NCBI GenBank assembly: GCA_050249415.1
Contig: JBFWQO010000001.1
Coordinates: 62,001 to 126,000, forward strand
Direction: 5' to 3'
Length of the DNA: 64,000 bases
From: CADEFQ01 sp050249415
GTDB taxonomy: Bacteria > Pseudomonadota > Gammaproteobacteria > Steroidobacterales > Steroidobacteraceae
A program made the position numbers and the translations under genes. A model generated the notes under the pieces. It searched no databases, was not told the origin of the DNA, and saw only the letters and a program-made list of their open reading frames with translations. Shown here piece by piece: positions 7,280-15,669 of the stretch. Position 1 is the stretch's first letter; every line of letters starts with the position of its first letter.

Positions 7280-8073
7280 GGTCGGCTCCCGTCCGCCTGC
7301 AGGGCCGCGAAGAAGTGGTCCCAGTCGGGTGGCGATCCGTCCGGATCGCCGACGACTTCGAAGGTCTTCGACAGCGCATCGCGGCGCCCGAGCGCGGCCA
7401 CGAGTATCGCCGCGAGTGCCGCACGCGCGACAGGCCCCGGCATCTTCGGGTCGCCCTGCATCACCTGCACGCCACCCTCGCCCGCGGGCCCGTCGCGCAG
7501 GCCGCCCGGCCGCACGATCGTGTAGGGCACGCCCGACGCGCGCACGGCATCCTCGCCCTGCTTCTTCCACAAGAGTACGTTGTCGAACATCCTGTTGAGT
7601 ATGTGGTCCGGATCGGTGACGCCCATCGACGAAACCAGCACGAAGTGCCGCACGTCCGCCGCCCGGGCGGCCTCGGCGAGCGCCTTCACCGCGCCGAAGT
7701 CGATGACCTCGGGCCTGTTCGTCGGGTCGCGCCGGCTGTTCGAACCGAGCGCGCTCACGATGTAGTCCGCACCGGCAACCGCGGCGGGCAGGGCCGCGGT
7801 GTCGCGCACGTCACCGACGACGTAGCCGACCCGGTCGCCGAAGAGGGTGCGCGCCTTCGCCTCGTCGCGCACGAACGCCCGCACGGCGTAGCCGCGTGCG
7901 AGCGCGAGCCGCACCACCTCGCGGCCGGTGCCGCCCGTGGCGCCGACGACGAGCACCAGCGGCGTCGCTCGCGCCGGACCCGCGCCGGTCCCTCCGGCAC
8001 AGGCGCCCGCGAGCATCACGAGCGCGGCGGCGCAGAACACCAGGGTTCGTCGCGTGGTCGCAAGTCCGGGCAT
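7276..8073 (-). CDS. NAD(P)-binding SDR-like protein with exported or lipoprotein N-terminus
   Basis: 265 residues. A signal-like segment (residues 9-27, RTLVFCAAALVMLAGACAGG) includes a possible but imperfect lipobox before a Cys. The domain begins with VLVVGATGGTGREVVRLALARG, the atypical-SDR nucleotide-binding loop, then VVGDVRDTAAL, DYIVSALGS, HFVLVSSMGV and YTIVRPGGLRDG, matching the NmrA/SDR-a5-like NAD(P)-binding family. Such proteins are often redox sensors or reductases; an exported one is unusual, because NAD(P) is normally cytoplasmic. The TGA overlaps the GTG of the downstream transporter, so the two genes are coupled. It diverges from the hydroxylase operon. Confidence 0.75.
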   Translation of the reverse strand: MPGLATTRRTLVFCAAALVMLAGACAGGTGAGPARATPLVLVVGATGGTGREVVRLALARGYAVRAFVRDEAKARTLFGDRVGYVVGDVRDTAALPAAVAGADYIVSALGSNSRRDPTNRPEVIDFGAVKALAEAARAADVRHFVLVSSMGVTDPDHILNRMFDNVLLWKKQGEDAVRASGVPYTIVRPGGLRDGPAGEGGVQVMQGDPKMPGPVARAALAAILVAALGRRDALSKTFEVVGDPDGSPPDWDHFFAALQADGSRP

Positions 8074-8111
8074 GTCCCCTCCCCCTTTTGCCGCGAGCAT
8101 AGCCAACCTCG

Positions 8112-8117
8112 TAACAT
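8112..8117 (+). promoter_or_regulatory. -10-like hexamer 7 nt before the 2Fe-2S subunit start
   Basis: TAACAT lies 7 nt before ATG 8125, with TTGCCG 18 bp upstream as a weak -35. No Shine-Dalgarno sequence is visible in between, which fits a leaderless transcript. Confidence 0.35.
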
Positions 8118-8124
8118 CGGCGCC

Positions 8125-8589
8125 ATGATCGCCATCGAAATCAACGGCGCACGCCGCGAGCTGGACGCCGACCCCGGCATGCCGCTCCTCTGGGCGCTGC
8201 GCGACCTCGCCGGACTCACGGGCACGAAGTTCGGCTGTGGCAAGGCCCTGTGTGGCGCCTGTACCGTGCACGTCGACGGTGCGCCGGTGCGCGCCTGTGT
8301 CACGCCGCTCGCCGCCGTCGAGGGGCGCCGTGTCACGACCATCGAGGGGCTGTCCGCGGATGGCAGCCACCCGGTGCAACGCGCGTGGGTGGAGCTCGAT
8401 GTCGTGCAGTGCGGCTATTGCCAATCCGGGCAGATCATGTCGGCGGCGGCATTGCTCGCCCGCACGCCGCAGCCGACCGACGCCGACATCGACGCCGCGA
8501 TGGCCGGCAACCTGTGCCGCTGCGGCACCTACCAGCGCATCCGCGCGGCGATCAAGCGCGCGGCCGAGTTGCCCGGAGAACCGCGATGA
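8125..8589 (+). CDS. 2Fe-2S subunit of a molybdenum hydroxylase (IorA-like)
   Basis: 154 residues. An N-terminal plant-type ferredoxin domain carries the first [2Fe-2S] motif (GTKFGCGKALCGACTVHVDG, with ACVTPLA supplying the last Cys), and the C-terminal helical domain carries the second (VQCGYCQSGQIM ... GNLCRCGTYQRI). This is the small electron-transfer subunit of xanthine-oxidase-type hydroxylases, closest in layout to the alpha subunit of isoquinoline 1-oxidoreductase and related two-subunit enzymes. The stop overlaps the ATG of the large subunit. No FAD subunit is next to it, so electrons probably go to a cytochrome or quinone (inference). Confidence 0.93.
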   Translation: MIAIEINGARRELDADPGMPLLWALRDLAGLTGTKFGCGKALCGACTVHVDGAPVRACVTPLAAVEGRRVTTIEGLSADGSHPVQRAWVELDVVQCGYCQSGQIMSAAALLARTPQPTDADIDAAMAGNLCRCGTYQRIRAAIKRAAELPGEPR

Positions 8590-10727
8590 GCACGAGCCGC
8601 CGCATGTTCATCACGGGCAGCGGCGTGGTCGCCGCGGGGCTGCTCGTACCGTGGTACTTCGCCGGTCGCGGCCCGCACGGCGCGAGCCGCGGCGGCCACG
8701 CACGCGGCCCGGGACTTGCGCCGAATGCGTTCGTGCACATCGCGCCCGACGACACGGTGACGGTATGGCTCGGCAAGTCCGAGATGGGCCAGGGCGTGTA
8801 CACCGGGCTCACGCAGATCCTCGCCGAAGAACTCGATTACGACCCGCGCCGCATCCGTGTCGAGTTCGCGCCGGTCGATGCCGCCTACAATCATCCCGCG
8901 CTGCCGATGCAGTTCACGGGCGGCAGCATGAGCATCAGCTCGAGCTACGCGCCGCTGCGCAAGGCCGGAGCGACCGCACGCGCCATGCTGCTCGCCGCGG
9001 CGGCCGCACGCTGGGAAGTCGCGGCGGACACGCTGCGTACCGGGGATGGCTCCGTCATCGGCGAGAGGCATCGCGCGAAGTACGGCGAACTGGCGGAGGC
9101 GGCGGCAAAGATCCGGCCCCCGCGCGACGTGGCGCTCAAGGATCCGGCGCAGTTCCGCTATATCGGGCGCCCGCTCAGCCGCCTCGACAGCGCCGCGAAG
9201 ACCACCGGCCGCGCGCAATTCGGCATCGACGTGATCCGGCCCGACATGGCGTTCGCGATGATCGCGCGCGCGCCGGCCTTCGGCGGCCGCGTGACATCAT
9301 TCGACGATCGCGCGGCGCGGGCCGTCGCGGGCGTGCTCGACGTGAAGCAGATTTCCTCGGGCGTCGCGGTGCTCGCGACGAATACCTGGGCCGCGCGCCG
9401 GGGCTGCGATGCCCTCGCCGTCGAGTGGGCACCGGGGCCCGAACCCGACCTGTCGGTGAACGTGCTGCGCGAACGATATCGCGCATTGCTGCAGGGGCCC
9501 GGCGCGCCGGTGAAGAATGCGGGCGATGCCGCCGCGGCGTTCGCAGGCGCGGCGCGGGGTTTCGATGTCGAATACGAGGTGCCCTATCTCGCCCACGCCT
9601 GCATGGAGCCGCTCAACTGTGTCGCGCACGTCACCGCCGACGGCTGCGAGATCTGGACCGGCACGCAGTTCCAGTCCGAGGATCGCAAGGCGGTTGCGAC
9701 CCTGCTCGGCCTGCCGGCGGAGAAGGTGCAGATCCATACCGCTTTCCTCGGCGGCGGTTTCGGGCGCCGCGCGAATCCGCGTTCGGATTTCGTCGTCGAA
9801 GCCGCGGAGCTCGCGCGCGTGGCCGGCCGGCCCGTCAAGATCACGTGGAGTCGCGAGGACGACATGCGCGGCGGCTGGTACCGGCCGTTCGGCCTTTCGC
9901 GCGTGCGCGCCGCGGTCGACGCGACGGGCGCGCCCGTCGCGTGGCATCACTCGATCGCCGCCCAGCCGCTGCTGCGTGGCTCGCCGTTCGCGGGCTTCAT
10001 TCCGGCGGGTGCGGCGGACCCGACGATCTCCGAGGGCGCGGGCGACATGCCCTACGCGATCGCGAACACGCGCGTCGACGTGCACGAGACCGCGACACCC
10101 GTGCCCGTGCAATGGTGGCGTTCGGTCGGGCATACGCACACGGGCTATGTGGTGAACTGCGCGCTCGACGAGCTCGCGCACCTCGGCGGCCGCGATCCGC
10201 TCGAACTGCGGCGTGCGCTCCTCGCCGGCAAACCACGCCACCTCGCGGTACTCGATGCGGCGGCCCGGCGGGCGCGCTGGGGCGAGCAGCGGGAGCCCGG
10301 GCATCACCTCGGGATTGCACTGCAGGAATCGTTCGGCAGCATCGTCGCCGAGGTCGCCGAGGTATCGGTCGAGCGTGGCGCGGTGCGCGTGCACCGCGTG
10401 ACCTGCGCGATCGACTGCGGCCAGGCGGTGAACCCGGCCGGCGTGATCGCGCAGATGGAGAGCGCGATCGTGTTCGGGCTGTCGGCGGCGCTCTACGGCG
10501 AGATCGGCATCGAGCACGGCGGCGCCGTGCAATCGAACTTCGACGACTATCGGGTGCTGCGGATCGGCGAGATGCCGTTCATCGACACGATCATCGTCGC
10601 GAGCGACGGCCCGATGGGCGGCGCCGGCGAACCGGGCGTGCCGCCGATCGCGCCCGCCGTCTGCAATGCAATCTTCGCGGCGACGGGCCGGCGGATCCGG
10701 CGCCTGCCTATTGCATCCGCCCTGTGA
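8586..10727 (+). CDS. Molybdenum hydroxylase large subunit (IorB-like), Tat-exported
   Basis: 713 residues. A twin-arginine signal is at the N-terminus (TSRRMFITGSGVVAAGLLV). The rest matches the molybdopterin-binding subunit of isoquinoline 1-oxidoreductase-type enzymes: SEMGQGVYTGLTQILAEEL, a GGSMSISSSY block, the molybdopterin-contact segment HTAFLGGGFGRRANPRSDFV, WRSVGHTHTGY and the catalytic-Glu region GPMGGAGEPGVPPIAPAVCNA near the C-terminus. The substrate is unknown; N-heterocycles and aldehydes are typical. ATGA overlap with the small subunit supports the start. Its last 20 bp overlap the convergent M20 gene. The tat operon at 53.5 kb and molybdate transporter at 29-32 kb could support its maturation. 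Confidence 0.9.
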   Translation: MSTSRRMFITGSGVVAAGLLVPWYFAGRGPHGASRGGHARGPGLAPNAFVHIAPDDTVTVWLGKSEMGQGVYTGLTQILAEELDYDPRRIRVEFAPVDAAYNHPALPMQFTGGSMSISSSYAPLRKAGATARAMLLAAAAARWEVAADTLRTGDGSVIGERHRAKYGELAEAAAKIRPPRDVALKDPAQFRYIGRPLSRLDSAAKTTGRAQFGIDVIRPDMAFAMIARAPAFGGRVTSFDDRAARAVAGVLDVKQISSGVAVLATNTWAARRGCDALAVEWAPGPEPDLSVNVLRERYRALLQGPGAPVKNAGDAAAAFAGAARGFDVEYEVPYLAHACMEPLNCVAHVTADGCEIWTGTQFQSEDRKAVATLLGLPAEKVQIHTAFLGGGFGRRANPRSDFVVEAAELARVAGRPVKITWSREDDMRGGWYRPFGLSRVRAAVDATGAPVAWHHSIAAQPLLRGSPFAGFIPAGAADPTISEGAGDMPYAIANTRVDVHETATPVPVQWWRSVGHTHTGYVVNCALDELAHLGGRDPLELRRALLAGKPRHLAVLDAAARRARWGEQREPGHHLGIALQESFGSIVAEVAEVSVERGAVRVHRVTCAIDCGQAVNPAGVIAQMESAIVFGLSAALYGEIGIEHGGAVQSNFDDYRVLRIGEMPFIDTIIVASDGPMGGAGEPGVPPIAPAVCNAIFAATGRRIRRLPIASAL

Positions 10728-12030
10728 GGTAGTCGAGCGAAAGCTGCGTCAGCGCGCGCACCCCGACCGGGAGCGCGCTTTCGTCGATGTAGAAGAGCGG
10801 GGAATGATTGTCGGCGGCGGTGCCCGGCGCCGCATCGGGCTGCGCGACACCCACGAAGAAAAAGAGGCTCGGCACCTCGCGCGCGAAGAACGAGAAGTCC
10901 TCCGACGGCGTCTGCAGCCCGAGTTCCCGGATCCTGCCCTCGCCCGCGACGCGCGTGAGTGTCGGCACGGCGCGCTGCGTCAGTGACGGATCGTTGAAAG
11001 TGACGGGGTTCGGGCGGCCGGAGAGCGTCAGCTTCGCGCTCGCGCCGCTCGCCTCGGCCATATGGGTCACCGTGCGCCCGACGCGCGCGAGCACATCTTC
11101 GCGCTGCGCCGGATCGAACGTGCGGATCGTGCCCTGCATGTCGACGACATCGGGAATGATGTTGCCGCGCACGCCGCCGCGGAACGAGCCGACGGTGATG
11201 ATGGCGGGATGGGCGGTGAGATCGACCTGCCGGCTGACGATCGTCTGCAATGCCGTGACGATCTGCGACGACACCACGATCGGGTCGATCCCCTGCCAGG
11301 GCCGCGCGCCGTGGCTCTGCCGTCCCGTGACCGAGAGTTGAAAGCCGTCGGAGCCCGCCATGAAGGCGCCGGAGCGATAGCCGATCACGCCCGCCGGCAA
11401 GGTCGAGAACACGTGCAGGCCGAAGATCGCCTCCGGCCGGTTCACTGCGAAAATGCCCTCCTTCAGCATCAGCGGCGCACCGCCCTCTTCACCATCGGGC
11501 GGCCCTTCCTCGGCCGGCTGGAAAATGAACATCACCTTGCCGGGCAATTGCGCGCGCAGGCCCGACAGGATTTCCGCGACACCCATCAGGGTGGCCGTGT
11601 GCGCATCGTGCCCGCAGGCGTGCATCACGCCCACCGTCTCGCCGCGATAGGTGGCGGTCGCGCGCGAACGAAACGGCACATCGGTCTGCTCGGTGACCGG
11701 CAACGCGTCCATGTCGGCCCGCAGCGCGATCGTCGGCCCTGGATGCGCGCCCTCGAGCACCGCGACCACGCCGGTCTTCGCGAGCCCCTCGCGTACGTCG
11801 AGCCCGAGCTTGCGAAGATGCGCCGCGACGATGCCGGACGTGCGCACCTCCCGATTGGACAGCTCCGGGTGCTCGTGGAAATCGCGCCGCCATGCGACCA
11901 CGCGCGGCATCTCCTGCGTGACGAGCGCGGCAATCGCGGCGTCATCCGGCGCGGCCGACGACGCGGCGGCCGGGGAGGCGCCCGACGTGGCGACGAGACC
12001 CGCCGCCAGGGTGATTAGAAGCGTTCTCAT
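10708..12030 (-). CDS. Exported M20 family amidohydrolase
   Basis: 440 residues with a clear signal peptide (MRTLLITLAAGLVATSGASPAAAS). The M20D metal-binding core is present: ALRADMDALPV, GVMHACGHDAHTATLMG, FIFQPAEEG and the dimerisation-lid region SVTGRQSHGARPWQGIDPI, ending with TPSEDFSFFAREVPSLFFFVG. Members hydrolyse N-acyl amino acids, hippurate-like amides or similar substrates. The signal peptide points to a periplasmic location, while most M20D enzymes are cytoplasmic. Start chosen at the Met that begins the signal peptide. It converges on and overlaps the hydroxylase gene by 20 bp. Confidence 0.92.
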   Translation of the reverse strand: MRTLLITLAAGLVATSGASPAAASSAAPDDAAIAALVTQEMPRVVAWRRDFHEHPELSNREVRTSGIVAAHLRKLGLDVREGLAKTGVVAVLEGAHPGPTIALRADMDALPVTEQTDVPFRSRATATYRGETVGVMHACGHDAHTATLMGVAEILSGLRAQLPGKVMFIFQPAEEGPPDGEEGGAPLMLKEGIFAVNRPEAIFGLHVFSTLPAGVIGYRSGAFMAGSDGFQLSVTGRQSHGARPWQGIDPIVVSSQIVTALQTIVSRQVDLTAHPAIITVGSFRGGVRGNIIPDVVDMQGTIRTFDPAQREDVLARVGRTVTHMAEASGASAKLTLSGRPNPVTFNDPSLTQRAVPTLTRVAGEGRIRELGLQTPSEDFSFFAREVPSLFFFVGVAQPDAAPGTAADNHSPLFYIDESALPVGVRALTQLSLDYLTGRMQ

Positions 12031-12112
12031 GGCCGAAGCTTGACACATCCGCGGCAGGCTAGTGCAATCCGGCCTTCCGATAGCGGTGCGGACGGTTCGA
12101 CGCCAGAAAACC

Positions 12113-13246
12113 ATGCACGTCGTCGACACAACCGTTTTCTTCTCCCCGACGAGCGGTGGCGTCAAGCGCTACCTGACCGCGAAGCACGCGTGGTACGAGA
12201 CGCACGCGTCGTGGCGGCATTCGCTGCTCGTCCCCGGTGAACGCGAGGCGTTCGTGCCCGACGGCGTGAGCACGCTGCGGGGCATCCGCGTGCCCGGCAC
12301 CTTCAACTATCGCCTGCCGCTCAATCCGCATCGCTGGGCCGCGATGCTCGCGGCGCTCGAGCCGGACCTGATCGAGGTCGGCGACGCATTCCATCCCGCA
12401 TGGTGTGCCGCACACGTCGCGCAGCGCCGCGGCATTCCGCTGGTCGCGTTCTTCCATTCGAACCTGCCGCAGCTCGTCACCCAGCGCATGGGCGGGATGA
12501 TCGGCGACGGTTTCGCCCGCTATGTACGCTGGCTCTACGCACGTTTCGATGTCGTGTTCGCGCCGAGCCGCTACATGCGCGAGTACCTGCACGAACTCGG
12601 TGTGGCGCGGGTGATCTGCCAGCCGCTCGGCGTCGACATCGAGACGTTCCACCCCGGGATGCGCACGCTCGACGTCCGGCGCGAGCTCGCGTTGCCGGAC
12701 GACACGCGCCTGCTCGTCTATGCCGGCCGCTTCTCGGGGGAGAAGAACCTGCCCGTGCTGATCGAGGCGTTCGAGCGCCTCGGCAGGCCTTATCACCTGC
12801 TGCTGATCGGTGGCGGTGAGGACAAGGCGTATGCGCCGAACGTCACGGCCATGCCCTATCGGCGCGACAGCGCCGAGCTCGCGCGCTGGATCGCCTCCTG
12901 CGACGCGCTCGTGCACGCCGGCACGCGCGAGACCTTCGGCCTCGTGATCGTCGAGGCGCTCGCCTGCGGACGCCCGGTGATTGCGGCGCGTGCGGGTGCC
13001 GTACCCGAACTCGTCGACGAACGCGTCGGCGCACTCGCCACGCCCGACGATCCCGCGAGCTTCGCCGACGCGATCGCCGCGCTCTACGACCGCGACATCG
13101 AGGCGATCGGCGCGGCCGCGCGTGCGCGCGCACTGCGCCTCAGCTGGACACAGGCCTTCCAGGCGCAGCTCGCGACCTATGCCGCCCTCGGCGTGCGCGG
13201 CCGCGCGCCTGCGCCGGCGCAACGCCCGGTGCCCGAATACCGCTGA
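12113..13246 (+). CDS. GT4-type glycosyltransferase
   Basis: 377 residues with two Rossmann-like halves. The N-terminal half has a TSGGVKRYL donor/acceptor loop; the C-terminal half has LLVYAGRFSGEKNLPVLIEAF and the E-x7-E signature region RETFGLVIVEALACGRPVIAARAGAVPELV, the hallmark of GT4 retaining glycosyltransferases using nucleotide sugars. It probably acts in envelope polysaccharide or glycolipid synthesis, but no neighbouring cluster indicates the product. ATG 12113 was preferred over an upstream GTG (12062) because the fold begins with MHVVDTTVFFSPTSGG. It diverges from the M20 gene. Confidence 0.88.
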   Translation: MHVVDTTVFFSPTSGGVKRYLTAKHAWYETHASWRHSLLVPGEREAFVPDGVSTLRGIRVPGTFNYRLPLNPHRWAAMLAALEPDLIEVGDAFHPAWCAAHVAQRRGIPLVAFFHSNLPQLVTQRMGGMIGDGFARYVRWLYARFDVVFAPSRYMREYLHELGVARVICQPLGVDIETFHPGMRTLDVRRELALPDDTRLLVYAGRFSGEKNLPVLIEAFERLGRPYHLLLIGGGEDKAYAPNVTAMPYRRDSAELARWIASCDALVHAGTRETFGLVIVEALACGRPVIAARAGAVPELVDERVGALATPDDPASFADAIAALYDRDIEAIGAAARARALRLSWTQAFQAQLATYAALGVRGRAPAPAQRPVPEYR

Positions 13247-13257
13247 CCAGGGCGGGC

Positions 13258-14283
13258 TCACGCGCCGAGCGTGAAGAGCGCCACTTCGCCGTTGTCGGTC
13301 GCGACCGCGACGCGCCTTCCGTCCGGCGACCACGCGAGGGCTGCCACCGGTGCACCGAGCAGGTGCGCATCGAGCGCCTGGGTCGTCGTACCCGGCCGCC
13401 ACAGTGACAGCCGCCAGTCCCGGCCGCCCGACACGAGGTGGCCCCCTTCGCGCTGGAACGCGAGCGCGGTGATGCGCTCGGTATGGCCGTCGAGCTGCAG
13501 CGGGCGCGTGCCCTCGGGCCCCTTGCCCCCGAAGTCCCACAGTATGACGCTCGCCCCGCCGCCGGTGGCGAGCCAGCGGCTGTTGGCGCTCCAGCCCGTC
13601 TCGCGAACCTTGTTTGCATACCCGGACATCCGGGAGTGGTGCCCGCCCGGCCGCCGCCAGAAATGCACGCTCGCGTCCTGCATGCCGCACGCGATCACCT
13701 TGCCGTTCGGGCTGAAGGCGAGCGTCAGCGGCGCGCCCTTCCACGGCAAGGCCTCGGTCGAGAACCGGCCGCCCACGATGCCGTGCACCCACACGCCGCC
13801 GGAGGCTGCCGCGCCGAGCCGCTTCGCGCCGTCCCACGCGATCGCCGAGACGACGCCTCCGTGCCCCTCGAACCGGTGCAGCCGCTCGCCCTCCGCGGAC
13901 CACAAGTCGACACCCCGGCCGGCCGCGGAGGCGAGGAGATGGCCACCGGGTTGCCACGCGAGATGCCCGACCCAGGCCTGGTCGGGCGCGCTGCGCCACA
14001 GTGCCTCGCCATCGGAGGCCCGCCAGACGGCGAGCGTGCCGTCCTGTCCCGCGCTCGCAAGCTGCGCGCCGTCGCCGCGGCATGCGACCGCGAGCACGCC
14101 GTGCTCGTGGCGCCCGATCGGCCGTGGCGTACCGCCGTCCGCCGCGAGCAGCATCACGTCACCCGAAGCGGCGCCGACCAGCAACCCGGTGCCGCCCGGC
14201 AGCCACGCGAGCGCCGTCGGGAAATCGCCGACGTCGCGCGTCCACGACGCATCGAGCCGCGCCGGCCTCACCTTCGCGTTCAC
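13258..14283 (-). CDS. WD40-repeat protein
   Basis: 341 residues made of about seven WD40-like blades, seen as repeating units such as GVLAVACRGDGAQLASAGQDGTLAVW, ITALAFQREGGHLVSGGRDWRLSLW and VAALAWSPDGRRVAVATDNGEVALF. No signal peptide or other domain is present, so it is probably a cytoplasmic scaffold. The GTG start at 14283 overlaps the TGA of the CobW gene, so the two are translated together; a direct partnership with the metallochaperone is inferred from this coupling. Confidence 0.85.
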   Translation of the reverse strand: MNAKVRPARLDASWTRDVGDFPTALAWLPGGTGLLVGAASGDVMLLAADGGTPRPIGRHEHGVLAVACRGDGAQLASAGQDGTLAVWRASDGEALWRSAPDQAWVGHLAWQPGGHLLASAAGRGVDLWSAEGERLHRFEGHGGVVSAIAWDGAKRLGAAASGGVWVHGIVGGRFSTEALPWKGAPLTLAFSPNGKVIACGMQDASVHFWRRPGGHHSRMSGYANKVRETGWSANSRWLATGGGASVILWDFGGKGPEGTRPLQLDGHTERITALAFQREGGHLVSGGRDWRLSLWRPGTTTQALDAHLLGAPVAALAWSPDGRRVAVATDNGEVALFTLGA

Positions 14284-15653
14284 GCGACCGCCGATTCGAA
14301 TCCGGCTTCGAGTTCCGCACGATCGAGGTTGCGGCCGATGAACACGAGGCGGTTGCGTCGCGCGGCACCGTTCCATGGCTGGCCCGCGCGCCCGTCGAAC
14401 ATCATGTGCACGCCGTGGAACACGTACTGGCGGTCCTCGCCCCGGATGTTCAGCACGCCCTTCATCCGGAAGATGTCCTGGCCGCGGCTCTGCAACAGAT
14501 AGGACAGCCAGTCGTTCAATTTCTTCGGATCGAGTGCGCGCGCGTCGTCGATCCCGATCGAGGTGATTCCGGCGGAATGGCCGTGTGACGGAAAAGCGCG
14601 AACGGCGAGTGGCGAACGGCGCGCAGCAAGAAGAAGACCGATGGACGGGCCGTGTTCGAGGAAGAGCGCGTAGGCGCCGGCCTCGGCGATATCCAGCGTC
14701 GCCACCGCACCGGCGTGCGCGAGGTCGAGCGTGTAACGGTGGCTCGCCGGCGCGAGCGTGCCACCGCAGGCCACGGCGACCGCGGGCTCGGCGAACGCGC
14801 GCACGGCCGCATCGAGCGCGCCATCGAGCGCCTCGCGCGTCGCGGCCGCCACGGGCAGCAGCGCCGCGGCGAGGCCATCGCCGTGGGCATGCGTATGGTC
14901 GTGCCCGTGGCCGTGTGCGTGGCCGGCATCGTGCGCCTCGCCGATACGCAGTTCGTGCCGGCCTGCGCCGAGCTCGTACACGCCCGCCCACTCGAACGGA
15001 TACTGCGGCTCGAGGAAGGCCGCATCCACCGCGAGGGCGCGCGAGAGGTCGAAGGCGCCGAGCCCGAGCAGCCGGTCGATCGGCACATCGGCATTCTGCG
15101 CGCGCCAGATCCGCGCGGTACCGTTCATGCCGCGCACCGTCGATTCGATGCGCGCGAGCGCGGCCTCGTCGACGAGGTCGGTCTTGTTGAGCACCAGCAC
15201 GTCGGCGAACGCCACCTGCTCCGCCGCCTCGCGCGTGCCCGCGAGCTGCCCCTCGAAGTGCCGCGCATCGACCAGCGTGACGATCGCGTCGAGCACGAAC
15301 TCGTCGCGCAGTTCGTCGTCGAGGAAAAAGGTCTGCGCCACCGGGCCCGGATCGGCGAGCCCGGTGGTCTCGATCAGCACGTGGTCGAAGCGGTCGCGAC
15401 GGCGCAGCAGCTGGCCGAGGATGCGCAGCAGGTCGCCGCGCACGGTGCAGCAGATGCAGCCGTTGTTCGTCTCGAAGAGCTCCTCCTCGGCGCCGATCAC
15501 CAGCGCCTGGTCGACACCGACTTCACCGAACTCGTTCTCGATGACGGCGATGCGTTTGCCGTGGCGCTCGGTGAGGATGCGGTTGAGCAGCGTCGTCTTG
15601 CCGGCGCCGAGGAAGCCGGTGAGTACCGTGACCGGAATGCGGGAAGTCGTCAT
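14280..15653 (-). CDS. CobW-family GTPase, probable zinc metallochaperone
   Basis: 457 residues. P-loop GTPase with Walker A GFLGAGKTT (residues 13-21), the metal-binding C66-x-C68-C69 motif in NNGCICC, VLIETTGLADP, and NKTD for guanine recognition. A His-rich loop (about residues 243-258, HAHGHGHDHTHAHGDG) follows and the CobW C-terminal domain ends with the DIFRMKGVLNIRGEDRQYVFHGVHMMF block. Family members load zinc onto client enzymes. Residues about 341-355 (AARRSPLAVRAFP) are encoded by a modular repeat unlike the surrounding protein and look inserted. The DMT gene starts this side of the operon 16 bp upstream, and the WD40 gene overlaps downstream. Confidence 0.92.
   Translation of the reverse strand: MTTSRIPVTVLTGFLGAGKTTLLNRILTERHGKRIAVIENEFGEVGVDQALVIGAEEELFETNNGCICCTVRGDLLRILGQLLRRRDRFDHVLIETTGLADPGPVAQTFFLDDELRDEFVLDAIVTLVDARHFEGQLAGTREAAEQVAFADVLVLNKTDLVDEAALARIESTVRGMNGTARIWRAQNADVPIDRLLGLGAFDLSRALAVDAAFLEPQYPFEWAGVYELGAGRHELRIGEAHDAGHAHGHGHDHTHAHGDGLAAALLPVAAATREALDGALDAAVRAFAEPAVAVACGGTLAPASHRYTLDLAHAGAVATLDIAEAGAYALFLEHGPSIGLLLAARRSPLAVRAFPSHGHSAGITSIGIDDARALDPKKLNDWLSYLLQSRGQDIFRMKGVLNIRGEDRQYVFHGVHMMFDGRAGQPWNGAARRNRLVFIGRNLDRAELEAGFESAVA
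14596..14627. repeat. In-frame modular repeat inside the CobW gene
   Basis: GCGCGAACGGCGAGTGGCGA followed by ACGGCGCGCAGC: two GCGAACGGC-type units in 32 bp. It is the same unit type as in the ATP-synthase intergenic elements, here read through as protein on the minus strand. Confidence 0.55.
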
Positions 15654-15669
15654 GTGCAGGTAGTTTCCG

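Noticed and set aside
4278..7525. Very long open frames of about 1000 codons on both strands across the kinase/transporter region
   Set aside because: They are made of Arg/Ala/Gly-rich sequence without domains and lie opposite or out of frame with clear genes; long shadow frames are normal at this GC content.
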